Below are positions 1 through 6,911 of a stretch of 39,359 nt of DNA, one piece after another. The DNA comes from Synergistaceae bacterium UBA5827 (lineage in GTDB: Bacteria > Synergistota > Synergistia > Synergistales > 79-D21): NCBI GenBank assembly GCA_002432945.1, contig DJHE01000027.1, positions 1-39,359 on the forward strand. The letters run 5' to 3'. Each line of letters starts with the position of its first letter. The first letter of the stretch is position 1. Below the pieces are notes generated by a model. That model searched no databases. It was not told the DNA's origin and was given only the letters and a program-made list of their open reading frames with translations. The translations under genes were made by a program, and so were the position numbers.

Positions 1-259
1 CCAGGAGAGTGAACCCGTCCCGGCTCAGGAGGACCTCTTCCCTCTGGGAGAGGATGGGGATCCCGCCTGGGGCCATCTTGTATACGAAGTCAAAATTGAC
101 GCGGCCGAATCGATCGCTGCATTTTCGGGCAAGCTCGTCGACATCCTTGAGGATCCGGTCATGGGGTTTCCCGAACACCCTGGCGACATGGCGGCTGGAG
201 ACCACCACGCGCCCTTCTTTGACCACCAGTCCCAATGCGTTTCCCGTTTCTTCTCTCAT
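1..259 (-). CDS. Phage regulatory protein, Rha family (3' end outside the window)
   Basis: Eighty-six residues are visible and the gene runs off the left edge. The N-terminal segment reads VVSSRHVARVFGKPHDRILKDV (split here as VVSSRHVARVFGK and PHDRILKDV), and the fragment ends in a conserved-looking LSRDGFTLL. This combination of an 'SSR.VA..F.K.H..(V/I)L.D' motif with a later 'RDGFTLL' is typical of the Rha/pRha family of phage regulatory proteins. These interfere with phage growth in some hosts and are usually found in lambdoid-type accessory regions. The ATG at 257-259 has a GGAGG ribosome site just upstream on the minus strand. It is the last visible gene of the leftward prophage block. 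Family assignment is by motif recognition; the exact regulatory role is not known. Confidence 0.8.
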   Translation of the reverse strand, partial: MREETGNALGLVVKEGRVVVSSRHVARVFGKPHDRILKDVDELARKCSDRFGRVNFDFVYKMAPGGIPILSQREEVLLSRDGFTLL

Positions 260-302
260 GTGCCTTCCTCCCTGTTCAAAAAAACTGCCTGGATGACCGT
301 GA

Positions 303-336
303 TATAATTCCCTTGAAGGTGGGTTGCACCCACTTT
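303..336 (+). promoter_or_regulatory. Promoter and palindromic operator of the toxin-antitoxin pair
   Basis: An extended -10 element lies here: TG, one base, then TATAAT at 303-308. It is followed by an inverted repeat with nine-base arms (316-324 and 328-336, one mismatch, three-base spacer) between the -10 and the start of the antitoxin gene. AbrB/MazE-type antitoxins commonly repress their own operon by binding such a palindrome. Autoregulation is inferred; the palindrome and the -10 are seen directly. Confidence 0.55.
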
Positions 337-351
337 CAGGAGGTGAAACCC

Positions 352-627
352 ATGCCAACAAAAACCGTCCGTTCCACGATGCGCGTCGACGACAAGGGGC
401 GCCTGACCCTTTCTGCAGATCTCCGAAAGAAACTCGGGATCGGGCCGGGAGACGTCATCTTCTGCAAGGGGAAAGAAGGCCGATTCATCTGCGCCAAGGC
501 CATCAACCCCCTGGATGCCGTCCGCCCCTCTCTGGCCGAACGCCGTAAAATCCGGGAAGGACTTGCCGACGTCAAGGCCGGCAGAGTGACGCCCTGGGAG
601 AAGGCCAAGGAAGAACTCGGACTATGA
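352..627 (+). CDS. AbrB/MazE-type antitoxin
   Basis: A 91-residue protein. Residues about 7-45 form a swapped-hairpin AbrB-like fold (MRVDDKGRLTLSADLRKKLGI, then PGDVIFCKGKEGRF, given here as two segments), followed by an acidic/charged helical tail of the kind that wraps around a toxin. The ATG at 352 sits seven bases after a strong AGGAGGTG. Its stop overlaps the start of the next gene (ATGA), which is typical for antitoxin-toxin translational coupling. It is transcribed against the surrounding prophage genes, so the pair looks like an independently inserted cassette. The partner is RelE-like, so this is an AbrB/RelE combination and not a classical MazEF. Confidence 0.85.
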   Translation: MPTKTVRSTMRVDDKGRLTLSADLRKKLGIGPGDVIFCKGKEGRFICAKAINPLDAVRPSLAERRKIREGLADVKAGRVTPWEKAKEELGL

Positions 628-896
628 ACCTCGACCTGACCGATGCTGCCAAAAGGGACATCCGGAAGATCCAGGACAAAAACGCGAGAAAGGCCATCGG
701 GAAAGCCCTGGATGACTTCGCCGCCGATCCCCGTTCGGCTCCGCTCAGGAAGCTCGAGGGATACAGGAACCTCTGGCGTCTCTCCCTCGACAACTGGCGC
801 ATGGTCCTCCTCATTCGCTGGTCCGAGGATCATGCCGTCGTGGTTTGCGTAGCTGACCGCAAGGAGATCTACCAGATCGTCGGCCGAAGATTCTGA
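624..896 (+). CDS. RelE/ParE-family toxin
   Basis: A 90-residue protein beginning MNLDLTDAAKRDIRKIQ, with the central LRKLEGYRNLWRLSLDNWR segment and a C-terminal strand pattern (VVVCVADRKEIYQIVGRR) typical of RelE/ParE-superfamily toxins. The arginine- and lysine-rich surface and the 'YR.R..D..RV'-like core fit an mRNA interferase, but a ParE-like gyrase inhibitor cannot be excluded from sequence alone. The start overlaps the antitoxin stop by four bases. The gene ends 35 bases before the converging stop of the Dam methylase. Confidence 0.85.
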   Translation: MNLDLTDAAKRDIRKIQDKNARKAIGKALDDFAADPRSAPLRKLEGYRNLWRLSLDNWRMVLLIRWSEDHAVVVCVADRKEIYQIVGRRF

Positions 897-931
897 AGCC
901 CATACCCTGACCGTTTGCTCCGCTCCTTGTC

Positions 932-1774
932 TCATTCCCCTATCCCCTCCATCGCATCTGCCAGAGAACCAATCCCTCTTGATGCCGCCTTCTCGTTCAT
1001 CCACAGACACTCGACTTTCGGACAGGCCCGGTCCGCATACGCCTTGCGGTCGACCCTGACCCAGCCCCGGTAGAGTTCTTCGTAAAGCGGGCTGGCGTAT
1101 CCCGAAAGCAGGACCGCCCCCTTCACTTCCTTCAACACCCCTGCCAGGAGAACGTGATCCTCTTCGCTCATCTCGTAGGGCCCGTAGGCGTTCCTGCCGC
1201 TGGACTTTGAGCGGATTTCCCCGAGGTAGGGCGGGTCCGCGTAGATGGCCGTTTCCGGGCTGTCCCATCGGGCGATGGCTGACCTCGCTTCCCCCTGCTC
1301 GATGAAGACCCCTCTGAGGCGGTCCGCCCAGGCCTCCACCTGAAACCACACGTCCTTCCATTCATCGGCCGAAGAGGTTCTGTCCTCCCTAAGGCCCCGT
1401 CTCCAGCCCGAGCGCTTCCCTCCCGTGCAAGCCCCGGTGCTCCCGTGGCTCTGGTGTCCCAGGACGATGAGCCGCCTGGCATCTTCCAGGGGATCGTTCG
1501 CTTCTTCCCGGCAGTCCAGGTATTCCCTCTCGGAACAGGGGGTGTACCGCAGCAGTCTCCTCAGTTCCTCGGGCTGTTCCCGGATGGCCCGAAAGGCGCT
1601 CGTGATCCTTCCGTAGGCGTCGTTGAGGATCTCCACCTTTGACCGGGACTTCCTCAGAAGTACAGATGCCGCCCCGCAGTACGGTTCCAGGTAGATTTTG
1701 TGAGGGGGCAGGTGGGACAGGATCCAGGGAGCGATCCTCCATTTGCCTCCGTGCCATCGGGCAATGGGACGCAT
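932..1774 (-). CDS. D12-class DNA adenine N6-methyltransferase (Dam-like)
   Basis: A 280-residue protein of normal size for the D12 class. An N-terminal 'WHGGK' (residues 7-11) and 'LEPYCGAASVLL' (29-40) correspond to the S-adenosylmethionine-binding motifs, 'EILNDAYG' (48-55) to the next acidic motif, and DPPY at 180-183 is the catalytic motif. It transfers a methyl group to adenine N6, probably protecting phage DNA from host restriction. The ATG at 1774 overlaps no neighbour but lies three bases after the stop of the preceding gene, with AGGAGG about 11 bases upstream, so it is translated within the leftward phage operon. Confidence 0.9.
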   Translation of the reverse strand: MRPIARWHGGKWRIAPWILSHLPPHKIYLEPYCGAASVLLRKSRSKVEILNDAYGRITSAFRAIREQPEELRRLLRYTPCSEREYLDCREEANDPLEDARRLIVLGHQSHGSTGACTGGKRSGWRRGLREDRTSSADEWKDVWFQVEAWADRLRGVFIEQGEARSAIARWDSPETAIYADPPYLGEIRSKSSGRNAYGPYEMSEEDHVLLAGVLKEVKGAVLLSGYASPLYEELYRGWVRVDRKAYADRACPKVECLWMNEKAASRGIGSLADAMEGIGE

Positions 1775-1777
1775 GGA

Positions 1778-2116
1778 CTAGGAAACCTCCTTTGCCTTTC
1801 TCGAGCCTCGTTTTCTGGCCTTCAGCGGCTCTTCTCCCGTTTCCTCGGCCCAGGCCGAATCCACCTGGCGGAAGTGACGGATGAGGACCTTTTCCGAGAA
1901 CTTCGGGAGCCCCTGAATCGACAGAAGCTCGGTTCGGATCCGTTTCCAGGGCCAACCCGCCATCTTGCAGTCCCTAATCTCCGGATAGAGCGCCTCGACA
2001 TAGAGATAGACCCTGCTCCAGCTTCTTTTCGGGACGGGGCGTCCAGCCAGCTTCACCAGGGCCTGACGTGCCTTCAATCCTCCCGGGAGATCCATGGGAT
2101 CACGCTCGGCCGGCAT
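1778..2116 (-). CDS. Hypothetical phage protein
   Basis: A 112-residue protein starting MPAERDPMDLPGGLKAR. I do not recognise the family. It is basic, with two aromatic/helical blocks (SRVYLYVEALYPEIRDCK and LPKFSEKVLIRHFRQVDSAW) and a Lys/Arg-rich tail (KARKRGSRKAK), which would suit nucleic-acid binding. The ATG at 2116 follows the stop of the upstream gene by five bases, and the next gene starts three bases after its stop, so it is embedded in the operon. The reading frame is open far upstream, but the part before 2116 overlaps the Gp37/Gp68-like gene and is not used. Confidence 0.6.
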   Translation of the reverse strand: MPAERDPMDLPGGLKARQALVKLAGRPVPKRSWSRVYLYVEALYPEIRDCKMAGWPWKRIRTELLSIQGLPKFSEKVLIRHFRQVDSAWAEETGEEPLKARKRGSRKAKEVS

Positions 2117-2121
2117 GGCTT

Positions 2122-3060
2122 TCAGGCTCCCTCCCTTCTCCTGCCTTCGGGGATCTCGTCCCACTCCTTGCCGTCCAGGAACCGGCCGGCTATCCGCTTT
2201 CCCACTCTCCGGAACTTCACCGGACGATCCCCTTTTGGGACTTCTTTTCCCACACAGGAAGAGCACAGATCCCTCTCAACCCACCAGCATCCCTCGTCAC
2301 AGCCGTTGTTCTCCGTGCAGCCGCAGACCCGGCAGGCTCGCGCTCCGTCCTCGGGAACGAACCATTCACCCCAGGACTTGAAGAAGAACGGGACCCGGGC
2401 GGAAACACATTGATCCCTCAACCCCCGTACCCAGTCGGGGTGCAGGGGCCGGGCTCCCGGTCCTGTTTCGCCCCCACAGATCACCCAGTCCAGGGCAAAG
2501 GCAGGATTCACCGGCCCCAACATGGGTTCCACGGAAACGAAGCGGATGGCTGAGGGGGTCTCCATAAGGACCGGGATCCGCTCGTCCGCCCGTGTCTGGT
2601 TTTCCGCCGTGACCCCGAGCCAGACGTTTTTCAGCGGCCAGGGCCAATCGGCACATTCCCCTCCGTTATCGACAACCGAAGAAATGAAGTCGTCATCGAT
2701 CAGGAGGCGCTTCATTCGTCCGGGGCGCTTGGTGAGGACCATGAAGGTGTGTTCATGGGCCCAGGCCATGTTCTGGAAGATCTCGGCGAGCGTTTCTTCG
2801 GGCACGTCCTCGTGGAAGAGGTCCCCCATGCTGCAGACAAAAATCCGCCTGGGCTTCACCCATCGAAGGGGTTGACCCATCCGGCCGGCATGGACCTTCA
2901 CCCTGAAGGGATCCTCCCGGTCGTAGCCAACTCGGCCTCTGAGCCGCCCCTGTGCGTTGCGTTTTGCGTAGCAGTGCTTGCACCCCTCGGAAACGGGGGA
3001 ACACCCCGTGACCGGGTTCCAGGTTGCGTCTGTCCACTCGATCTTCGATCGGTCTCCCAT
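2122..3060 (-). CDS. Phage Gp37/Gp68 family protein (DUF5131)
   Basis: A 312-residue protein opening with KIEWTDATWNPVTGC and continuing with CSPVSEGCKHCYA (residues 20-32), the hallmark cysteine cluster of the phage Gp37/Gp68 (DUF5131) family, followed by 'FVCSMGDLFHEDVP'. The cysteine pattern resembles an iron-sulfur/radical SAM site, but no reaction has been fixed for the family. A second set of cysteines (CRVCGC...CDEGCWW) near residue 240 suggests an extra metal-binding knuckle. It lies between the small Cys-rich genes and the hypothetical gene in the leftward operon. The GGAGG-like site is weak; the ATG is chosen because the conserved N-terminus begins there. Confidence 0.85.
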   Translation of the reverse strand: MGDRSKIEWTDATWNPVTGCSPVSEGCKHCYAKRNAQGRLRGRVGYDREDPFRVKVHAGRMGQPLRWVKPRRIFVCSMGDLFHEDVPEETLAEIFQNMAWAHEHTFMVLTKRPGRMKRLLIDDDFISSVVDNGGECADWPWPLKNVWLGVTAENQTRADERIPVLMETPSAIRFVSVEPMLGPVNPAFALDWVICGGETGPGARPLHPDWVRGLRDQCVSARVPFFFKSWGEWFVPEDGARACRVCGCTENNGCDEGCWWVERDLCSSCVGKEVPKGDRPVKFRRVGKRIAGRFLDGKEWDEIPEGRRREGA

Positions 3061-3071
3061 GGGCCTTCACC

Positions 3072-3239
3072 TCACTGTGTGAACAGGTCGCAGATTTCCC
3101 CGGGCCAGGTGGGAACCTTGAGAGCTGCACAGGGCTTCTTTCCCCCGGAGGCGTAGGGATCCCAGAAAGCGCATCGCCGGCAGCAGAAGGCTTCCGCGTC
3201 CTGTTCGGCGCTTCGGATCTTCACGGCCGTCTCTTCCAT
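3072..3239 (-). CDS. Small cysteine-rich phage protein
   Basis: A 55-residue open frame beginning MEETAVKIRSAEQDAEAF, with cysteines arranged CC..C (in FCCRRCAFWDP), then KPCA and EICDL. The spacing suggests a small zinc knuckle. Support for translation is good: AGGAGG lies seven bases before the ATG at 3237-3239, and the stop of the upstream gene is only two bases away. It is short enough to be skipped by a size cut-off. Function is not known. Proteins like this are common in phage early operons. Confidence 0.65.
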   Translation of the reverse strand: MEETAVKIRSAEQDAEAFCCRRCAFWDPYASGGKKPCAALKVPTWPGEICDLFTQ

Positions 3240-3241
3240 GT

Positions 3242-3409
3242 CTAGTCCTCCTCATGGTTTTTCCCGTCCTCTTCTGCTGCGGCCTGAAACAGTGCCAGTC
3301 CCTCGTCGCACAGCCCGAAGACGATGGGGGTCTCCCTGCACTGGTCACAGCGCATCATGTGTTCCAGGAGGGACCGTTCGGCGACGGAAACAGATTCGAA
3401 TTCATCCAT
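3242..3409 (-). CDS. Small phage protein with CxxC motif
   Basis: A 55-residue protein, MDEFESVSVAERSLLEHMMR followed by CDQC and FGLCDEG, ending in an acidic tail. The 'H..RC..C....C' pattern is a possible zinc-binding site. The ATG at 3409 lies five bases after the stop of the transglycosylase gene and has no strong ribosome site of its own, so it probably relies on coupled translation. The frame is open much further upstream, but that part overlaps the transglycosylase in another frame. Function unknown. Confidence 0.6.
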   Translation of the reverse strand: MDEFESVSVAERSLLEHMMRCDQCRETPIVFGLCDEGLALFQAAAEEDGKNHEED

Positions 3410-3414
3410 GACAC

Positions 3415-3990
3415 TCACAGCCCTTCCGCAAAGCTCAGGACTTTTCGCGGATACCACTTCGCCCCGCCCGAGTAGGCTTCCAGAGCCCTGGGAATATTTC
3501 CGTACCGGTTCAGGTAGTGCCGTAGGATCCAGGCCCCGGCAAGGATGGATCGCCGGGGCTCGAACAGGTCTTCCCGAGTAAAGATCTCGGGGTGCCGGAG
3601 AGTGAGCTCCTTCTTCCAGACCGGCCAGTTCACCTGGGTGAGGCCGAGGCAGCCCTTGTTGACCGCTTCGGGTTTCGCCCGGGATTCCGTGTGAATGAGG
3701 CCGGCGAGGATTGATTCCGGGAGGTTGTAGCGGTCTGCGGCTTCCTGCACGGCGTAGGCCATGTAGAGGGCCGTTTCCGGATCCAGGGCGGGGTTGGTTG
3801 TGAGGAAAAACCGCTTCAGGCTTTCCACACCCCGGGATTGTCCGGATTCCAGAGAAGCAGCCAGGACCGCGGAAGAGGCGAAGGCTTCCTGTTTCACCTG
3901 GCGCCATTCCGTGACGGCCATGCCCACCCCGGTGCCGAAGGTGAGTCCCGAGAGGAAGACGAAGAGGGCCAGTTTCCCGTGGCGCTTCAT
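3415..3990 (-). CDS. Lytic transglycosylase (SLT family)
   Basis: A 191-residue protein that cleaves peptidoglycan glycan strands. Residues 7-27 form a hydrophobic N-terminal segment (signal anchor). The SLT domain follows from about residue 75: ESILAGLIHTESRA contains the catalytic glutamate (E102), then GCLGLTQVN, and a C-terminal ALEAYSGGAKWYPRKV. The ATG at 3990 overlaps the stop of the upstream gene by four bases (ATGA), fixing the start and implying coupling. In a phage this would be a lysis or DNA-entry enzyme, although its place among early-type genes is unusual. Confidence 0.88.
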   Translation of the reverse strand: MKRHGKLALFVFLSGLTFGTGVGMAVTEWRQVKQEAFASSAVLAASLESGQSRGVESLKRFFLTTNPALDPETALYMAYAVQEAADRYNLPESILAGLIHTESRAKPEAVNKGCLGLTQVNWPVWKKELTLRHPEIFTREDLFEPRRSILAGAWILRHYLNRYGNIPRALEAYSGGAKWYPRKVLSFAEGL

Positions 3991-4961
3991 GATTCCATCC
4001 CCTCCTCTTTCACCCTGGAGGCCAGGGCCCGAAAGAGGGCCAATAGTCCATCGATCCGGTCGGGGCTTTTCTCCATGGAGGGCTTGATATTTCCAAAACC
4101 GTCCGTTTCCACAGCAAGGTTGTCCGCCATCCATTCCATGAGGGGGTTGTCGTCATGGGTGAGGGCACCGGACCGGAGAAGGCGGGGAAGGTCTTTCAGA
4201 ACCGGGGACAGGGAAGCGAAGCCCTGCCGGATGGGAACAAGCCTGAAGCCCTTCTTCCGGAGGTCGTCGGTGAGTCCGATTCCGTTCCAGGGGTCATGGG
4301 CGATCCACAAAACGGGGTGGGATTCGGCAAATTCCCCGATCTCCCGACAGATCCGGGGAAGGTCCGTGACCCCGCCCGGGGTGACGGTGAGCCACTTTCC
4401 CTTCGCGCAGGCGGTATAGAGAAGGCCTTTCGTCCCGGGTTCCTTCAGGGCGTCTTCGGGGATCCAGAACCGGGTGAGAAGGTGGAGACGTCCGTCTTCC
4501 AGCTGGAAGAGAAAGACGGCGGCGGTAAGCTCGGTCACGCTGGTGGAGGAAACGCCGACGATGCAGGGCCGCTCGGCCAGGTCGAAGGGATCGGTATCCA
4601 CGGCGCAGGCCTTCCATTCGGAGAGGGAAAAAAGCGGGGGTTCCTGAAGGCCTCCCGAGATGGGGCTATAGACGGCCTTGACCTGCGGCACGGCCTTAAG
4701 CAGTCCTTTGATCTGGTCCAGGAGGAAGGAGACCTTGACGGCCCACTCCCGGAATTCCTCCTCTCCCTGCATGGAAAACCCGATGGTGCAGGATTTGGGG
4801 TCCGATCCGGGGCGCAAAGCACATCCTTTCCCGTGAGGGGATTCGGCCTTTCCCATAAGCCCATTCTGCAGGGCATCCAGGTCGACGGGACGGATCCGGA
4901 CAGTGCCGGTTTCGACTCCGCATTCAATCCTTCCGCTTGTCTTTTCCGGGCAGTTCTCCAT
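3987..4961 (-). CDS. Orphan terminase large-subunit nuclease domain with an unrelated N-terminus
   Basis: A 324-residue protein. Residues about 115-310 match the RNase H-like nuclease half of HK97-type terminase large subunits: EWKACAVDTDPFDLAERP, IAHDPWN (D223), IRQGFASLSPVLKDL, HDDNPLMEWMADNLAV, GNIKPSMEKS and RIDGLLAL (D304). The ATPase half with its Walker motifs is absent, and residues 1-110 do not look like terminase. The first catalytic aspartate, expected in 'GLDLS', is replaced (VGVSSTS, Ser138), and the next acidic position is Glu144. It is therefore unlikely to cut or package DNA by itself; a deletion fusion or a repurposed domain fits better. Start chosen at 4961 with GAGGTG nine bases upstream; the frame is open to 5147. 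Confidence 0.7.
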   Translation of the reverse strand: MENCPEKTSGRIECGVETGTVRIRPVDLDALQNGLMGKAESPHGKGCALRPGSDPKSCTIGFSMQGEEEFREWAVKVSFLLDQIKGLLKAVPQVKAVYSPISGGLQEPPLFSLSEWKACAVDTDPFDLAERPCIVGVSSTSVTELTAAVFLFQLEDGRLHLLTRFWIPEDALKEPGTKGLLYTACAKGKWLTVTPGGVTDLPRICREIGEFAESHPVLWIAHDPWNGIGLTDDLRKKGFRLVPIRQGFASLSPVLKDLPRLLRSGALTHDDNPLMEWMADNLAVETDGFGNIKPSMEKSPDRIDGLLALFRALASRVKEEGMES

Positions 4962-5037
4962 GTTGTTGGTCACCTCGGCCTCCGCTAGAATGGAGGCGGC
5001 AGTTGGCGCTGCCGCTTCGATATACCCTTTCGCTGGT

Positions 5038-5056
5038 GCCCGCCCTCGTGGCGGGC
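5038..5056. repeat. Short perfect inverted repeat (hairpin)
   Basis: Seven-base perfect arms (5038-5044 and 5050-5056) surround a five-base loop in the leader between two leftward genes. There is no T-run on the leftward side, so it is not a convincing terminator. It may be an RNA processing or translational control hairpin ahead of the terminase-like gene. Confidence 0.45.
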
Positions 5057-5076
5057 TAAAACTTTTCCGAACTGGC

Positions 5077-5304
5077 TCATGGCTTTTCCTCAAACTGCTT
5101 ACCTTCGGGAAGCTCACCAAGGATCTCCCGAATCCGTGAAGGAACACTCTTGTGAAGGATGATCTCCAGGTCCTTTCGGAACCGCTTTATAGCTCGATCC
5201 AAAGCGGGGAGTCCTTTCGCGGTGTCTCCGGAGACCATTTCCACCTGAATAGAAGCGATGACCTCTCCTTCGCCAACGGACCGATAAAACAGGTCGACCT
5301 TCAT
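5077..5304 (-). CDS. Hypothetical small phage protein
   Basis: A 75-residue protein beginning MKVDLFYRSVGEGEVIASIQVE. The ATG at 5304 is preceded by AGGGGGTG at good distance; a GTG four codons upstream lies inside that ribosome site and is less likely. The pattern is two or three strands, then a long basic helix (LDRAIKRFRKDLEIILHK). I do not recognise the family. It belongs to the early leftward operon between another small protein and the terminase-like gene. Confidence 0.6.
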   Translation of the reverse strand: MKVDLFYRSVGEGEVIASIQVEMVSGDTAKGLPALDRAIKRFRKDLEIILHKSVPSRIREILGELPEGKQFEEKP

Positions 5305-5368
5305 GCTGCCTTTCACCCCCTATCGATTTCGGGATCACCGATTGGCTCGAGCGCGACTTCCAAAAACA

Positions 5369-5554
5369 TCAGGGGTCGAACTTCCTTTCCGCTCCGTCGC
5401 AGGTCCCGGCCAGGAAAGCCTCCACGCCTCCGGCTTCCTCAATCCTCCGTGCGGCAGCTAGAACCTCATCAATGAAAGGCTGGAGCGGTACTCTTTTCGC
5501 TTCGAGAAACCGACGAATTTCAAGGTTGCGAGCTTCCGATAACGCTTCCGCCAT
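5369..5554 (-). CDS. Hypothetical small phage protein
   Basis: A 61-residue, mostly helical and charged protein (MAEALSEARNLEIRRFLEAK at the start). The ATG at 5552-5554 has an excellent GGAGGTG ribosome site six bases upstream, which is the main evidence that it is translated. No family is recognised. It is the second gene of the early leftward operon after the Cro-like regulator, unless the overlapping open frame before it is also expressed. Confidence 0.6.
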   Translation of the reverse strand: MAEALSEARNLEIRRFLEAKRVPLQPFIDEVLAAARRIEEAGGVEAFLAGTCDGAERKFDP

Positions 5555-5731
5555 ATTCACCACCTCCAATTGAGTCAAGAAAATCTCGGCCTTGGTTCAG
5601 CAAATTTGAGACACCCTGAAGGAAGCACTTTGTTTCTGGTTGGTCCGCTTTCCCGTCTTGAAGGTCCGATACGTACCCCAACACTTCCGCTGGTTCGTCG
5701 ATCAAGGCGGCAATTGCTCCGACTGCGGGGA
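5520..5731 (-). other. Open frame continuing the Cro-like gene in the neighbouring frame
   Basis: In the frame next to the Cro-like regulator there is an uninterrupted stretch from inside that gene down to a stop at 5520. It encodes a glycine/alanine-rich hydrophobic segment (TGGINALCGLIPAVGAIAAL) and then a polar tail. It fills what would otherwise be a 177-base gap before the next gene. It has no good start codon or ribosome site of its own. It could be the original C-terminus of the regulator separated by a frameshift, or chance. Confidence 0.2.
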
Positions 5732-5977
5732 TTAGACCGCAGAGGGCGTTGATGCCCCCGGTGCACGCCGCGGTTGCCCCGGGGCCGAAGTAGGGTTTCC
5801 GATCAAATCGTCGATGGTACAACCAAGTATCTTGCTCATTTGACTCAAATCGGATACACGCGGTTCCCTTTTCCCTGTCTCCCAACGGGTAATTGTTTGC
5901 CGCGAGCAACCCATTTGGGAGGCCAACTCTTCCTGCGACATTCCTTTCCGGCTACGATATTTGAATATCCCGTTCAA
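5732..5977 (-). CDS. Cro-like XRE-family DNA-binding regulator
   Basis: An 81-residue protein if started at the TTG at 5977, which has GGGGGTG about seven bases upstream; a GTG at 5983 overlaps that site, and a TTG at 6025 is further away. The helix-turn-helix is clear: KGMSQEELASQMGCSRQTITRWETGKREP, seen as SQEELASQMGCSRQ and TITRWETGKREP. It is the first gene of the leftward early operon, divergent from the CI-type repressor, so it takes the place of Cro. The C-terminus after the HTH is low in complexity and may be altered by a frameshift. Confidence 0.8.
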   Translation of the reverse strand: MNGIFKYRSRKGMSQEELASQMGCSRQTITRWETGKREPRVSDLSQMSKILGCTIDDLIGNPTSAPGQPRRAPGASTPSAV

Positions 5978-6025
5978 TTTCACCCACCCCCTGTCTCCAA
6001 TCAGTTTTTTATCTAGGCTTAGCAA

Positions 6026-6135
6026 ATAATAATGCTACCATTTGGAATCATCAATAGGTCCATAGGCCTATTTGTTTCCATTCGGGTTCTTTTTAGTGAG
6101 TCTATTTGGTGGTTGTGCCATTGTCTCCAAATGGT
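6026..6135. promoter_or_regulatory. Divergent immunity region with early promoter and repeated operator
   Basis: On the minus strand a promoter for the early operon is visible: -35 TTGATG at 6049-6054, 17-base spacer, -10 TATTAT at 6026-6031. The ten-base element ACCATTTGGA occupies the spacer (6037-6046) and occurs again in inverted orientation at 6126-6135, just before the repressor gene. A perfect ten-base palindrome (ATAGGCCTAT, 6062-6071) lies between them. This layout matches an operator array contested by a CI-type repressor and a Cro-type regulator. Which protein binds which element is inference. Confidence 0.65.
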
Positions 6136-6161
6136 GACAATCCTAAGGGGGGGTGAGGAAC

Positions 6162-6854
6162 ATGGAGCAACATCTCATTGCTTCACGAATAAAGGGGTTG
6201 AGACGCAAGAAGGGGATAAATCAGATCGAACTTGCTGAGCTTGTCGGGGTATCGAGACAAACGATAACGAGATGGGAAACTGGATTACGAAACCCTGATT
6301 CGGAAAACCTTGCAAAAATCGCGAAAGTTCTTCAAACAACCGTAAGTTATCTCATGGGCGAAGCTGAGCAATCACATCCTAGTTATGACGAGGCCAGCAA
6401 TGTCAAAGGTCCCATGCAGGACGCCGTCTTGCTCCCAGTCCTTTCTTCCGAGATAACGGCGTGCTGCGGGGACGGCATCCCTCTTCTAGACCTCACCTCC
6501 AAAGCCTCCAGATTCGTCCCGTTCCCTAAAAGCTGGATCAGGATCTATGACGACCTGCGCCCTCCCTTCGTCATCGACGCAGAGGGAGACAGCATGGCCG
6601 GGTACGGAATCCCCGATCGATCACTTGTCGCTGTCAACCCCGCGGAAGACCTGAGATCCGGACATATAGCCGTGGTATGCATAGGTGACCAAATCGCCAT
6701 CAAAAAAATTTACTTCCGTCCTACCGGGATTGAACTGCGAAGTGCCGATAGCAGGCCGCCGATATTCATCTCGCCTGAGGAGCAGGAATGCGGTTGGTTC
6801 AAAGTAATGGGAAAAGTTCTAGGAGCCCTGAGCGGCGTAGACGAGAACCCTTAA
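6162..6854 (+). CDS. CI/LexA-type phage repressor (XRE HTH plus S24 peptidase domain)
   Basis: A 230-residue repressor. Residues 7-66 are an XRE helix-turn-helix (NQIELAELVGVSRQTITRWETG); residues about 85-225 are a LexA/CI S24 domain with the catalytic serine in EGDSMAGYGI (Ser144) and lysine in IAIKKIY (Lys181). Such repressors keep the prophage silent and cleave themselves when RecA is activated by DNA damage. The usual Ala-Gly cleavage pair is not obvious; an 'ITACCGDG' stretch lies at the expected region. The ATG at 6162 follows a GGGGGGTGAG site. It is divergent from the Cro-like gene, and its operators lie in the shared upstream region. Confidence 0.9.
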   Translation: MEQHLIASRIKGLRRKKGINQIELAELVGVSRQTITRWETGLRNPDSENLAKIAKVLQTTVSYLMGEAEQSHPSYDEASNVKGPMQDAVLLPVLSSEITACCGDGIPLLDLTSKASRFVPFPKSWIRIYDDLRPPFVIDAEGDSMAGYGIPDRSLVAVNPAEDLRSGHIAVVCIGDQIAIKKIYFRPTGIELRSADSRPPIFISPEEQECGWFKVMGKVLGALSGVDENP

Positions 6855-6911
6855 GACAAGTAGGTTTGGAGCTTCAATAAAGGATTTCGAAAGGAAAGGT
6901 AGGCGCTTTCT

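Noticed and set aside
336..1361. Long minus-strand open frame of 341 codons across the toxin-antitoxin pair and part of the Dam gene
   Set aside because: It is antisense to two well-supported genes and overlaps Dam in another frame; its composition is Gly/Arg-rich as expected for a GC-rich shadow frame.
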